DNA of 64,000 bases from Acinetobacter portensis (lineage in GTDB: Bacteria; Pseudomonadota; Gammaproteobacteria; Pseudomonadales; Moraxellaceae), in the NCBI RefSeq assembly GCF_023158935.1, contig NZ_CP096120.1, forward strand, positions 2,504,516 through 2,568,515, written 5' to 3'. Positions 28,117 through 41,337 of the stretch are shown here, in pieces. How positions within the stretch are numbered: position 1 is the first letter of the stretch; every line of letters starts with the position of its first letter. Below the pieces are notes generated by a model. That model had not been told where the DNA came from. It did not search any database and saw nothing but the letters and a program-made list of their open reading frames with translations. The position numbers were made by a program, and so were the translations under genes.

Positions 28117-28255
28117 ATACAGAGACAGGTAGGTCTCAATATAAGAAACAATAAAAAGAAGAAAATAATAGACAGCAGGATGCTAGGTACAACAGGAGTT
28201 TTACTTTTCATTGAATACAAAGAAACCCCGTCAGGATGATGGGGTATCTTTTTTA
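28117..28255 (+). ncRNA. Candidate CsrA/RsmA-sequestering small RNA (Rsm/Csr type)
   Basis: Seen: a -10 TATATT (28105-28110) is followed by about 139 nt without a gene. It holds four stem-loops that expose GG or GGA in their loops. They are GAGAC-AGGTAG-GTCTC (28122-28137), AGC-AGGAT-GCT (28174-28184), GTACAAC-AGGA-GTTTTAC (28187-28204, one mismatch) and the terminator ACCCCGTC-AGGAT-GATGGGGT (28225-28245) with a T-run. The linkers are A-rich. Known: RsmX/Y/Z and CsrB/C RNAs titrate CsrA with exactly such loops and are activated by GacA. Inferred: this RNA does the same here. Expression, CsrA binding and GacA control are untested. The three-base-pair second stem is weak. Confidence 0.65.
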
Positions 28256-28415
28256 TAAATTACACATTTTATTCTTATAATAAAAATATAGCATATTGAA
28301 TTTTGTCTTTACTTCTTACAACTCATTTCTATAAGTAATTTTAATTTATCCATTTTCACTAATAGTTACTAAAACGTTAATTATCATTAGCTTAAAAAAT
28401 ATAATCCATCATTAT

Positions 28416-29069
28416 TTATTCTAGAGGAAATTTGATTTTACCTTCTTTAACTAATTTACTCATACCTTTCATTCTCCGATAATGAGCCAATAATAGTTTA
28501 GAAACTTCTTCTTCATCTCCAAAATTATCATACATATCCTTCAAACTATTAAATCCTAAGCCTTTTGCTAGCTCTTCATTTAACTTTCTAACATGTTTTA
28601 TAGTTTCTACATCAAGTTTTAAAAGATGATTCTGCTTCTCTTTACGCTTTCGTCCAAGTTCAATAAGTATACTATGCAACTTATTATAAGTTTCAGCAGT
28701 AGCCGTTAATCCCTTAATAAATGCAGCAATGCTTAAAGCTATATTTATCGCTACTTCATAATTTAAAATCAGCTCTATAAATCCAGGTGACGCATAAGAT
28801 ATAGCACGTACTTTTGGACGCTCCTTACTTGGTATATGCTTAATAAATAAAGAATATATATTTACATACGTTAATCCATCACGAAGCTTATATTCATTTA
28901 GCTCATTAAATAAAGCTGCTGCTCTTGAATTATTTATATTATTTTCAAGGCAATATAAAAATGCATAATTCTGCATATATAGTCTTGTAAAATCATTTAA
29001 ATTTTCTAATGTCCACCTTTCATCTAAAAGCACTCTATAATTCTCTGCATCATACTTTTTAAGTATCAT
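28416..29069 (-). CDS. Orphan hypothetical protein
   Basis: The protein has 217 residues and is not assigned to a known function. The N-terminus (RVLLDERWTLENLNDFTRLYMQNYAFLYCLE) and the middle (PKVRAISYASPGFIELILNYEVAINIALSIAAFIKGL) recall a scattered uncharacterised protein type that combines a W-T/S-LE-L start with a SYASPG(F/W)-EL block. A hydrophobic helix (about 110-130) is followed by a charged, coiled region and a helical C-terminus (LAHYRRMKGMSKLVKEGKI). No catalytic motif is seen. The gene is very AT-rich and stands alone between the small RNA and the rRNA operon terminator, which suggests horizontal gain. Membrane association is possible. Confidence 0.65.
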   Translation of the reverse strand: MILKKYDAENYRVLLDERWTLENLNDFTRLYMQNYAFLYCLENNINNSRAAALFNELNEYKLRDGLTYVNIYSLFIKHIPSKERPKVRAISYASPGFIELILNYEVAINIALSIAAFIKGLTATAETYNKLHSILIELGRKRKEKQNHLLKLDVETIKHVRKLNEELAKGLGFNSLKDMYDNFGDEEEVSKLLLAHYRRMKGMSKLVKEGKIKFPLE

Positions 29070-29183
29070 TAAAACTTCCCTATTATTAATACCTTAATTT
29101 GATAAATAATATTTTATTTTTCCTAATATTTTCATTCTTAAAATTCCATTTTTATTATTTCTTTTATTTCCCCCGCCCATAAA

Positions 29184-29212
29184 AAAACCCCCTCCAATAC
29201 GGAGGGGGTTTT
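29184..29212 (-). terminator. rRNA operon terminator
   Basis: A perfect 12-bp stem AAAACCCCCTCC / GGAGGGGGTTTT with a 5-base loop is followed on the minus strand by a T-run. It begins about 11 bp past the 5S end. Confidence 0.93.
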
Positions 29213-29223
29213 AGAATTAATGA

Positions 29224-29337
29224 GCTGGCGATGACTTACTCTCACATGGGTAACCCCACACTACCATCAGCGCAAAGAGGTTTCACTTCTGAGTTCGGGA
29301 AGGGATCAGGTGGTTCACTCTTGCTATTGTCGCCAGC
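29224..29337 (-). rRNA. rrf: 5S ribosomal RNA
   Basis: About 114 nt on the minus strand. The terminal helix pairs GCTGGCGAC with GTCATCGCCAGC, and the internal ACCTGATCCCTTCCCGAACTC segment is typical of gammaproteobacterial 5S. It is the last gene of the rRNA operon, just before the terminator. Confidence 0.95.
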
Positions 29338-29526
29338 ACAACTGTTTATGGACTTATTCGGGTCTTATTTACATCATTTGATGTATGCCTTACTTCGTAC
29401 CAAATAGAATACATTAACAGGTATATCTGAGTTGAACATTGTCTTACTAACTTTCTTCTGAATCAAGCTATTTTGCTTAATATCGAATCAATTGAGCTTT
29501 ATACAACAACTGTTTGGGTGTTGTAT

Positions 29527-32420
<2,894 letters not shown>

Positions 32421-32793
32421 TACAACCCCAAACAGTCGTTAATCCCTACAAGTAGGATTAGCAACAGATCAACTAACAAGTTAGTCAATCATACAGTTGG
32501 CGTCTGTGCACTTAAGCACTGTACAGCTTCAATTAGATTCATATACCAAAACGCTTGATTCAGTTTAATCGCTAGTAAATCATCATTCTCGTAAACTCAG
32601 AATTGCTTCTTCGTTTTTAAGTTTGATGAGTTATGAACAAATTATTTCAACTCAAATATATTCTGTTAATGATTTTTCTAGCCTTCGTCAGGTCTAGAAA
32701 CTGTGATAAATCACAGAACTTAATAAACTTAAACTCTATCGTTTAATTTACTAAATTCTATAATCTCTCAGCTTATATATCGTAAACGATATA
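32421..32793 (-). other. 23S-tRNA-Ala internal transcribed spacer
   Basis: 373 bp of spacer within the rRNA operon. No gene is present. It carries one arm of the 23S processing stem next to 32420 and should hold antitermination signals, which I could not identify with confidence. Confidence 0.7.
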
Positions 32794-32869
32794 TGGTGGA
32801 GACTAGGAGAGTCGAACTCCTGACCTCCTGCGTGCAAAGCAGGCGCTCTACCAACTAAGCTAAGTCCCC
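32794..32869 (-). tRNA. tRNA-Ala (TGC)
   Basis: 76 nt with encoded CCA. The cloverleaf starts GGGGACTTAGC, the anticodon loop is CTTTGCACG, the T arm is GGAGTTCGACTCTCC, and the end is GTCTCCACCA. It lies between tRNA-Ile and 23S. Confidence 0.97.
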
Positions 32870-32937
32870 AGCTTATCATATAGATTCAATGTCTCTGATT
32901 CTCTGTCTTACTCTGCAATTAATTGCTTCGTCAGTAG

Positions 32938-33014
<77 letters not shown>

Positions 33015-33075
33015 TCAGGTACATCGTATGAAGAACAACTTGTTGTGGATTCTTACCAATCGTCAATCTTTCGTT

Positions 33076-34612
<1,537 letters not shown>

Positions 34613-34880
34613 AAATCAGTAGTACCTTTAAAGGGTACCAATCTTGGCTCATCAATTTTCTGACAAATATTTCTCAAATAAACTTCGAGTAATTTCTACC
34701 TTCAAATCAATGAAAATAATTTCGATTGATCAATCAGTAAAAATCCACACAAGTTGTTCTTCATAATCTCTTAATGATCTTTCTAACACCTCGTCAGTGC
34801 TAGAAGCTGGACTTCAATAAACTTAACAACTCAGCACTTCGTGCTTCGTTCGTTTCCGTCTATCTCGTCGGTATGGGTGC

Positions 34881-34908
34881 ATTCTAGAGGATTCCTTAAG
34901 CTTTGCAA
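34881..34908 (-). promoter_or_regulatory. rRNA operon promoter (P1-like)
   Basis: On the minus strand, TTGCAA (34903-34908) and TAGAAT (34881-34886) are spaced by 16 bp and followed by a GC-containing discriminator (GCACCC), as in stringent rRNA promoters. The leader of about 260 nt then runs to 16S. The surrounding 34613-35049 has no gene. Confidence 0.75.
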
Positions 34909-35049
34909 GCGCTTTTAACCTCTTGTTTTCACGAGTGTTGTATTTTTACGCACCATTTTGAATCAAAAATACACAACTTAGCACCCAACCCATTAATATT
35001 TCACACAAATATGTATTTTTAATTAAAACACATTTTTATATGCATTTTT

Positions 35050-35613
35050 TTAATTCGTTGGTGCTTTTATCTTCATATTGATAATTTCAACAGCTTCTAC
35101 AGGTACATCTTGATGTGTTAGTTTATTTTGCGTTGGCACATTTGCTATTTTATCTACTATATCCATACCTTTAATGACCTTGCCAAATACGGCATAGCCT
35201 GCATTTCTTTCTGCTTTATTCAAAAAAGCATTGTCCTCTAAATTAATAAAGAACTGGCTTGATGCAGAATTAGGATCATTACGACGCGCCATTGCTAAAG
35301 TGCCACGGCTATTTAACAGACCATTGCTAGATTCATTACGAATAGTTTCATTAGTTTGTTTTTCTGAAAGATCTTTAGTCATACCACCACCCTGAATCAT
35401 GAATCCTGGGATTACACGATGGAAAACAGTTCCGTTATAAAAACTACTATCTATATAGCGCTTAAAGTTATCTACTGTAATAGGCGCTTTATCATCATAA
35501 AGCTCGAGTTCCACCACACCTACGGACGTTTTCATTTCAACAATAGTATTTGCAGCCATCACACTAATAGTAGCGAAGCCCATTGTCGTTGCTAAAATAA
35601 TTTGCTTTAACAT
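35050..35613 (-). CDS. ppiA: Periplasmic peptidyl-prolyl cis-trans isomerase (cyclophilin)
   Basis: The protein has 187 residues. The signal peptide of about 20 residues (MLKQIILATTMGFATISVMA-AN) is followed by a complete bacterial cyclophilin domain: FHRVIPGFMIQGGG, GTLAMARRNDPNSASSQFFINL, YAVFGKVIKGMDIVDKI. It catalyses proline isomerisation during folding in the periplasm. It lies just upstream of the rRNA operon promoter and reads in the same direction. No terminator is seen right after it. Confidence 0.93.
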   Translation of the reverse strand: MLKQIILATTMGFATISVMAANTIVEMKTSVGVVELELYDDKAPITVDNFKRYIDSSFYNGTVFHRVIPGFMIQGGGMTKDLSEKQTNETIRNESSNGLLNSRGTLAMARRNDPNSASSQFFINLEDNAFLNKAERNAGYAVFGKVIKGMDIVDKIANVPTQNKLTHQDVPVEAVEIINMKIKAPTN

Positions 35614-35838
35614 TTGATACCTATATTCAGATTCACATCACTTGCGTTGCATCATATGCATCTATAGCTATTAAATCTGTTTAAGAAACATAATTTGTTT
35701 AAAGTTTACGCTAAAAAACCACACGCATATATTTTTTACTTTTTAGACATAGATCTTAGTTGTTCATCATTTATCTTATCTATACGTTATTCACTACATA
35801 TATAGTCAAAAAGCTGCTTTATCTTTATTTATATTATT

Positions 35839-35854
35839 TGTTTCACGTGGAACA
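35839..35854. promoter_or_regulatory. parS chromosome-partition site
   Basis: TGTTTCACGTGGAACA is the exact reverse complement of the site at 57427-57442 and matches the bacterial parS consensus bound by ParB. It lies about 28 kb from the oriC-like region, within the usual origin-proximal range. Confidence 0.88.
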
Positions 35855-36002
35855 TTTTTTAGACAAATTATTTAATGATTGAGGTTTGCCTATATAGCCA
35901 TTCTATCGATGTCTTAAAATGATGGCTTCTAACAAAGTTACTAAAATCAATGTAGCCCTTCTATCCTTTATTCTTCATCCGAAGAACCTAATATAGTTTT
36001 TA

Positions 36003-36107
36003 TAAGAAATACTGCAACTCAACCAATTATACAAAACCTTAAATACGGTGATGAAATGCCGAAATGAAATAAACCCAAAGATAAAATGTATCTTTGGGTT
36101 TATTTTT
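36003..36107 (+). ncRNA. Candidate small RNA ending in a strong terminator
   Basis: A plus-strand hairpin with a 16-bp stem (36067-36082 with 36090-36105, core AAACCCAAAGAT) is followed by a short T-run. About 60 nt upstream lies TACTGCAACTCAA (36010-36022). This 13-mer also occurs, in opposite orientation, inside the other candidate RNA at 36352-36446. The only -10-like word is TATAAG at 36001. The start is a guess and no gene is nearby on this strand. Confidence 0.35.
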
Positions 36108-36183
36108 GGGAGAGATCAACTATTGAGAATGCCGCTTTTTGTTTAACAACAAAGCGTATTAAATTAATTAAAAATAATATAAA

Positions 36184-36262
36184 AAAAAGGCCCACCCATA
36201 GGACGGGTAAGCCTTGAAAACTAAATAATAAAATAAGAAGAAACATACAGCGATATGAATCT
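36184..36262 (-). ncRNA. Candidate minus-strand small RNA with its own promoter and terminator
   Basis: A promoter match TTCACA-N17-TATTAT (36292-36297, 36269-36274, minus strand) is followed about 80 nt later by a terminator with stem AAGGCTTACCC / GGGTGGGCCTT and eight T. An in-frame ORF of 48 hydrophobic residues (36100-36246) runs through the terminator, has no Shine-Dalgarno, and is judged spurious. It could be a free-standing small RNA. Confidence 0.4.
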
Positions 36263-36351
36263 GAGTAAATAATATTCAACTTATCACATCTTGTGAAATA
36301 TAATTTTAATCGATATTAATAGGTTTTAAATCTTAATAAAATTTTAAGTAT

Positions 36352-36446
36352 AAAAAAAGCTGACCATGGGGATGATCAGCCAAAAACAAGAATTGAGTTG
36401 CAGTAACCATATTTAGCTCTCTCCTCAAAATATAGCCACTGCGTAT
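36352..36446 (-). ncRNA. Candidate minus-strand small RNA or leader with its own promoter and terminator
   Basis: The promoter TTTACG-N17-TATTAT (36476-36481, 36453-36458) and the terminator GCTGATCAT-CCCC-ATGGTCAGC plus seven T define a transcript of about 95 nt. It contains a GAGGAG Shine-Dalgarno and an ATG (36410) opening a 25-codon peptide (MVTATQFLFLADHPHG...) that runs through the hairpin. It may thus be a leader-peptide RNA or a plain small RNA. It shares TACTGCAACTCAA with the plus-strand candidate at 36003-36107. Confidence 0.45.
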
Positions 36447-36549
36447 ATAGACATAATAGCGATGAAATCTCGCTTCGTAAAAACGATATATTTCATAATA
36501 TTAATCAACTATTACGATCAATCATTATTTTCTATTACTGATTAACAAC

Positions 36550-37410
36550 TTAAGGCCACTTCACCTCACCTTTTACAACTTTTGCGCCAAGTTCAAGACT
36601 AGAATCCCCTGCTAATTCAGGATATTTCTTTTTCATTTGTGCAATAAGTTCTGCTGAATTTTTTGATGCTGTAACTGCTTTTTCATATTGAGCTAAATAG
36701 TCCAATGAAAAGTTCACTGCTGCTAAATTTTGCGGTGCATTTACAGAGGTATGTGCAGGAACAACAACTTCAGGATTCAGTTTTTTAATATCGTTTAAAG
36801 TGGCTGCCACGCTTGCACGATCTTGTTTTGTCGCAGAATCTGCCATCCACAAATGAGAACCCGAAGTTACAGGAATACCACCTACAACTGCTTTTTGTTG
36901 TGGAATCCACAAATAAGTCAGTTCATTTTTACCTTTAATCTCAATATTCACATCTTCGAGTCTTAACTTTTTAGATGTGTAAGCTTCTGGCACAATAATT
37001 TTGCTTGGTGCATTTGCGCCCATTTGCGGTGCCCAATAATCCACTTTCAATTGATATGTAGATTGAATATGTTTAACAGTTTCAGGGGTTGCAACAATTT
37101 GAACATTTGGGAAATATGTTTTAAATACGTCTAAAGCGAAGTAAAAATCTGGATCGCCATAACTAACAAAAATAGTTTTTAAATTTTTACCAGAATCGAT
37201 AATATCTGCTGCAATACGTAATGCTTCTGATTTTGAAAATTGAGCATTTACTAAAATTGCATCTTTATCGCCTTCTAATAATGTTGATGTCACACCAAAA
37301 TGTTCTGGTGCAGCAACATAGTTTTTAATTTTTAAATCTTGCGCCATTGCAGTATGCATACCAAGTGCAAGCGTTGTTAAAGTAATCGCTGTTGTTTTCA
37401 AAGATTTCAT
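36550..37410 (-). CDS. Exported metallo-beta-lactamase-fold protein with altered metal motif
   Basis: The protein has 286 residues. A signal peptide (MKSLKTTAITLTTLALGMHTAMA-QD) precedes a metallo-beta-lactamase fold: an N-terminal strand pair (ILVNAQFSKSEALRIAADII), IFVSYGDPDFYFALDVFKTYFPN, GGIPVTSGSHLWMAD and VVPAHTSVN. The canonical HxHxDH is replaced by YGDPDF, so two or three of the zinc-1/zinc-2 histidines are missing. The DPDFYFA spacing and the later PAHT histidine are kept. Hydrolase activity is therefore uncertain. It is divergent from a LysR gene 109 bp away that may control it. Confidence 0.8.
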   Translation of the reverse strand: MKSLKTTAITLTTLALGMHTAMAQDLKIKNYVAAPEHFGVTSTLLEGDKDAILVNAQFSKSEALRIAADIIDSGKNLKTIFVSYGDPDFYFALDVFKTYFPNVQIVATPETVKHIQSTYQLKVDYWAPQMGANAPSKIIVPEAYTSKKLRLEDVNIEIKGKNELTYLWIPQQKAVVGGIPVTSGSHLWMADSATKQDRASVAATLNDIKKLNPEVVVPAHTSVNAPQNLAAVNFSLDYLAQYEKAVTASKNSAELIAQMKKKYPELAGDSSLELGAKVVKGEVKWP

Positions 37411-37519
37411 TTTTTGTATGTCTCTATATTTGATAGATACACTTTAAATTGCAATCATGTTTAATAAACACACAAAATTAAGATAAACTATTGCATAAAT
37501 TGCAACAATCATAAAAATT

Positions 37520-38395
37520 ATGGATACATTAAAAGCAATACAAGTTTTTGTTTGCATTGAAAAAAATGGTAGTTTAACCAAAGCAGCAGATCAGCTTGGC
37601 TATTCACGTGCAATGGTTTCTCGCTATTTAGAACATTTAGAAAACCACTTTTCGACACGTTTATTTCATAGAAGTACGCGTAATATCTCCTTAACAAGCG
37701 CAGGAGAAAAAGCACTTTTATATTGTCAAAATATTCTCCAGCAACAAAAACTTCTTCAAGAACTCTCTTTAGAAGAACAATATACGGGTACGATTCGTTT
37801 AACTTGCGGTTTATTTATTTTAGAAAATGGATTGGTTCAAGCTATTCAAGCTTTCCAAAAAAAATACACGCATATTCGATTTGATATTTTAATTACAGAA
37901 GAAACGCTAGATTTGGTTGAAGCTCAAATTGATGTTGCTTTTCGAATTACAGCAAAAGTGTCTGACAGTTTAATTGCACGACCTTTATTACAAGTGCATT
38001 CTGTACTGTGTGCTCACCGTGAATATTTAGAAGCACTACCTAAAATTGTGCATCCAGATCAACTCATTCAATATGCATGTATTACACATCACAGCATGCA
38101 AAATACTTGGACACTTTCCACACAAGAACAACAGCCTCAAAACTACCCTATTCGTATTGTTGCTCAAAGTAATGATGCGCATGCATTACATCAAATGTGT
38201 CGCAATAAAATGGGCATTGCAATGTTGCCTTATACAATAGTGAAAGATGACTTAGAAAATAGAACTTTAATTGAAGTTTTAAGCAATTATGAAGCACCTC
38301 AAATGACACTTTCTGCGGTGTATTCTTCACGACGCTATCTACCTAAAAAGACACAAGAATTTATCGCTTTTGTGATTGAGCATCTTAAAAAATAG
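37520..38395 (+). CDS. LysR-family transcriptional regulator
   Basis: The protein has 291 residues. The N-terminal winged helix domain (MDTLKAIQVFVCIEKNGSLTKAADQLGYSRAMVSRYLEHLE) is followed by LFHRSTRNISLTSAGE and a LysR substrate-binding domain of the CrgA-like branch (MCRNKMGIAMLPYTIVKDDL). Divergent pairing with the metallo-beta-lactamase-fold gene over a 109-bp intergenic region is the classic LysR arrangement, so regulation of that gene is the first guess. The inducer is unknown. Confidence 0.9.
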   Translation: MDTLKAIQVFVCIEKNGSLTKAADQLGYSRAMVSRYLEHLENHFSTRLFHRSTRNISLTSAGEKALLYCQNILQQQKLLQELSLEEQYTGTIRLTCGLFILENGLVQAIQAFQKKYTHIRFDILITEETLDLVEAQIDVAFRITAKVSDSLIARPLLQVHSVLCAHREYLEALPKIVHPDQLIQYACITHHSMQNTWTLSTQEQQPQNYPIRIVAQSNDAHALHQMCRNKMGIAMLPYTIVKDDLENRTLIEVLSNYEAPQMTLSAVYSSRRYLPKKTQEFIAFVIEHLKK

Positions 38396-38436
38396 TTCAA
38401 CTTTCAAAATTTAAGTAAATTTAATTATTCATATCG

Positions 38437-38463
38437 CTTGAATTTTTCTAGCTCGCCCCGATT
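38437..38463 (+). promoter_or_regulatory. Sigma-32 heat-shock promoter of grpE
   Basis: CTTGAA (38437-38442), a 13-bp spacer, then CCCCGATT (38456-38463), against the RpoH consensus CTTGAAA / CCCCATNT. It lies 80 bp upstream of the grpE start. Confidence 0.8.
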
Positions 38464-38543
38464 TCTGTATTAATCATGACACTTAACAAACGCATGGCAG
38501 TTCAGTAGTAACAGAGTTCAATCTGACGCCAAAAGGACTGTAC

Positions 38544-39116
38544 ATGTTTAAGAACCCATTTAAACGGAGTAAATCAATGGCGACTGATCAGAATCAAGAA
38601 GCTCAAGACCTTCAACAAGAGCCAGCCGAACAGCAAACTCAAGCTGAAAATGAGCAAGCTGAAGTTTCAGTTGAAGATTTACAAGAGCAAATTAAAACAT
38701 TAGCAGAAAGCTTAAAACTTGAAAAAGCACGTACTGCAAATGCGGTATATGAAGCTCAAAAAAGCGTAGAACGTATTCAACGTGAATCTGAAAAGCATAA
38801 AGATACTGTGCTTGAAAAATTCTCTAAAGAATTATTAGACACTGTAGATAATCTTGAACGTGCAATTGCTGCCGTTGGTAAAGATAAATCAGCATTATCT
38901 GAAGGTGTAGAACTTACCCTTAAATCACTCCTTACAACTTTAGAAAAGTTTGGTGTTGTGGTTGTAGATACAGCAAATGGCTTCAATGCAGATTTACATC
39001 AAGCAGTAGGTATTGCTCCTGAAGCAAAAGCAAATGAAATTGGCACTGTATTGCAAAAAGGCTACACATTAAAAGGTCGTTTATTACGCCCTGCAATGGT
39101 GTTAGTTGGCGCATAA
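38544..39116 (+). CDS. grpE: Nucleotide exchange factor GrpE
   Basis: The protein has 190 residues. A charged, Gln/Glu-rich N-terminal region leads into the long coiled-coil helix ([24 protein letters not shown]) and the C-terminal beta domain ([15 protein letters not shown]...[20 protein letters not shown]). It releases ADP from DnaK. Two starts are possible. The ATG at 38544 has AAAGGA upstream. The ATG at 38577 (MATDQNQE) has GGAG 8 bases upstream and fits the family's usual start. It precedes dnaK by 121 bp. Confidence 0.95.
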   Translation: MFKNPFKRSKSMATDQNQEAQDLQQEPAEQQTQAENEQAEVSVEDLQEQIKTLAESLKLEKARTANAVYEAQKSVERIQRESEKHKDTVLEKFSKELLDTVDNLERAIAAVGKDKSALSEGVELTLKSLLTTLEKFGVVVVDTANGFNADLHQAVGIAPEAKANEIGTVLQKGYTLKGRLLRPAMVLVGA

Positions 39117-39160
39117 GGCCTAAAAATTCGGGAGTTTTTTAATTTTTTTTGAAAACAATA

Positions 39161-39188
39161 CTTGAAAAAAATTGAACGGCTCTCATAT
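39161..39188 (+). promoter_or_regulatory. Possible second heat-shock promoter, for dnaK
   Basis: CTTGAAA (39161-39167), 14 bp, then CTCATAT (39182-39188). The -35 is perfect but the -10 is weak for RpoH. It lies 50 bp upstream of dnaK in the grpE-dnaK gap. Confidence 0.45.
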
Positions 39189-39237
39189 CGGATAACAAGC
39201 GAAAACATTGTAAAAGAAATTCAGAGGAAACATCCAA

Positions 39238-41172
39238 ATGGCTAAAATCATTGGTATTGACTTAGGTACTACAAACTCTTGCGTAGCAGTACTTGAAGGC
39301 GACACAGTTAAAGTTATCGAAAACGCTGAAGGCGCTCGTACAACTCCATCTATTATTGCGTATAAAGATGGCGAAATTCTTGTTGGTCAATCTGCTAAGC
39401 GTCAAGCGGTAACTAACCCGAAAAACACATTATTCGCAATCAAACGTTTAATTGGTCGTAAGTACCAAGACCAAGCAGTTCAAAAAGATATTGGTCTTGT
39501 ACCTTACAAAATCATCAAAGCAGACAACGGTGATGCTTGGGTTGATGTAAACGACAAAAAATTAGCGCCACAACAAATCTCTGCTGAAATCTTGAAAAAG
39601 ATGAAAAAAACAGCTGAAGATTACTTAGGCGAAACAGTAACTGAAGCAGTTATTACTGTTCCTGCTTACTTCAACGATGCTCAACGTCAAGCAACTAAAG
39701 ATGCGGGTAAAATTGCTGGTTTAGAAGTTAAACGTATCATCAACGAACCTACAGCTGCTGCTTTAGCGTTTGGTATGGATAAGAAAGAAGGCGACCGTAA
39801 AATCGCTGTTTACGACCTTGGTGGTGGTACTTTCGACGTATCAATCATTGAAATTGCTGACCTTGATGGCGACCAACAAATTGAAGTGTTATCTACAAAC
39901 GGTGACACATTCCTTGGTGGTGAAGACTTCGATAACGCATTAATTGAATTCCTTGTTGAAGAATTCAAAAAAGAGCAAAACGTAAACTTGAAACAAGATC
40001 CTCTTGCTCTTCAACGTTTAAAAGAAGCTGCTGAAAAAGCGAAGATCGAACTTTCATCTTCTAATGCAACTGAAATTAACCTTCCGTACATCACTGCTGA
40101 TGCAACCGGCCCTAAACACTTAGTAATTAACGTTACTCGTGCAAAATTAGAAGGTTTAGTTGCTGATTTAGTTGCTCGTACAATTGAGCCATGTAAGATT
40201 GCGCTTAAAGATGCTGGTCTTTCGACTTCTGACATCTCTGACGTAATTTTAGTTGGTGGTCAGTCTCGTATGCCACTTGTACAACAAAAAGTACAAGAAT
40301 TCTTTGGTCGTGAGCCACGTAAAGACGTAAACCCTGACGAAGCTGTAGCAATGGGTGCTGGTATTCAAGGTGCGGTACTTTCAGGTGACAAAACTGACGT
40401 ACTTTTACTTGACGTTACACCGCTTACACTTGGTATTGAAACAATGGGTGGCGTGTTAACAGCAATTATTGAGAAAAACACAACGATTCCTGCGAAGAAA
40501 TCTCAAGTGTTCTCAACTGCTGCTGACAACCAACCTGCTGTAGACATTTCGGTTTACCAAGGTGAACGTAAAATGGCTCAGCAAAACAAATTATTGGGTA
40601 ACTTCCAATTAGGCGACATTCCACCTGCTCCACGTGGTGTGCCACAAATTGAAGTATCTTTCGACATCAATGCTGATGGTATTTTGAAAGTATCTGCTAA
40701 AGATAAGAGCACTGGTAAAGAGCAATCTATCCAAATTAAAGCAAACTCAGGTTTGTCTGATGCTGAAATCGAAGCAATGATTAAAGATGCTGAAGCGAAT
40801 GCTGAAGAAGACCGCAAATTTGAAGAGTTAGCAAAAGCACGTAACGAAGCTGATGCACTTGTATCTTCTGCTCAAAAAGCAGTTAAAGATCTTGGCGAGC
40901 AAGTAACTGCAGATGAAAAAACTGCAATCGAAACTGCTGTAGCTGAACTTGAAGCTTCTACAAAAGAAAATGATGTAGAAGAAATTAAAGCGAAAACTGA
41001 AGCGCTTCAAAACATCATCATGCCTATTAGCCAACGTGCTTATGAAGCTGCACAAGGTCAAGGCGGTGCTGAAGGCTTTGATCCGAATGCATTCGGTGGC
41101 GATGCTGGTCAAAAAGCTGACGATGGCGTTGTAGATGCTGAGTTTAAAGAAGTTAAAGACGACAAAAAATAA
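39238..41172 (+). CDS. dnaK: Molecular chaperone DnaK (Hsp70)
   Basis: The protein has 644 residues. The ATPase domain shows [14 protein letters not shown], the phosphate loops [16 protein letters not shown] ([14 protein letters not shown]) and [10 protein letters not shown]. The linker [16 protein letters not shown], the substrate-binding domain and the helical lid follow. The C-terminus is GA/DD-rich and ends in the EF-K-like [14 protein letters not shown]. It is the ATP-dependent folding chaperone working with GrpE (upstream) and DnaJ (7489-8601). A Shine-Dalgarno GAGGAAA precedes the ATG. Confidence 0.98.
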   Translation: MAKIIGIDLGTTNSCVAVLEGDTVKVIENAEGARTTPSIIAYKDGEILVGQSAKRQAVTNPKNTLFAIKRLIGRKYQDQAVQKDIGLVPYKIIKADNGDAWVDVNDKKLAPQQISAEILKKMKKTAEDYLGETVTEAVITVPAYFNDAQRQATKDAGKIAGLEVKRIINEPTAAALAFGMDKKEGDRKIAVYDLGGGTFDVSIIEIADLDGDQQIEVLSTNGDTFLGGEDFDNALIEFLVEEFKKEQNVNLKQDPLALQRLKEAAEKAKIELSSSNATEINLPYITADATGPKHLVINVTRAKLEGLVADLVARTIEPCKIALKDAGLSTSDISDVILVGGQSRMPLVQQKVQEFFGREPRKDVNPDEAVAMGAGIQGAVLSGDKTDVLLLDVTPLTLGIETMGGVLTAIIEKNTTIPAKKSQVFSTAADNQPAVDISVYQGERKMAQQNKLLGNFQLGDIPPAPRGVPQIEVSFDINADGILKVSAKDKSTGKEQSIQIKANSGLSDAEIEAMIKDAEANAEEDRKFEELAKARNEADALVSSAQKAVKDLGEQVTADEKTAIETAVAELEASTKENDVEEIKAKTEALQNIIMPISQRAYEAAQGQGGAEGFDPNAFGGDAGQKADDGVVDAEFKEVKDDKK

Positions 41173-41185
41173 TTTGTCACTTTAG

Positions 41186-41213
41186 AAAAAACCGCGCGAA
41201 AGCGCGGTTTTTT
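41186..41213 (+). terminator. dnaK intrinsic terminator
   Basis: AAAAAACCGCGC-GAAA-GCGCGGTTTTTT: a GNRA-type loop with a 12-bp stem, 14 bp after the dnaK stop. Confidence 0.92.
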
Positions 41214-41337
41214 TATGACTTTGATTCAATATATTTTCACTTTTAAAATAGAATAATCATTTAAATGATAAATTTAATTGTTCTAAATTTAACTTAAATC
41301 TTATACAGTTAAAGCACAATAATTCTTCGATTTAAAA

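Noticed and set aside
36100..36246. 48-residue hydrophobic ORF on the minus strand (MFLLILLF...)
   Set aside because: It has no Shine-Dalgarno and reads straight through a strong terminator with eight T; poly-T simply encodes Phe and Leu. Kept only as part of the candidate small RNA.
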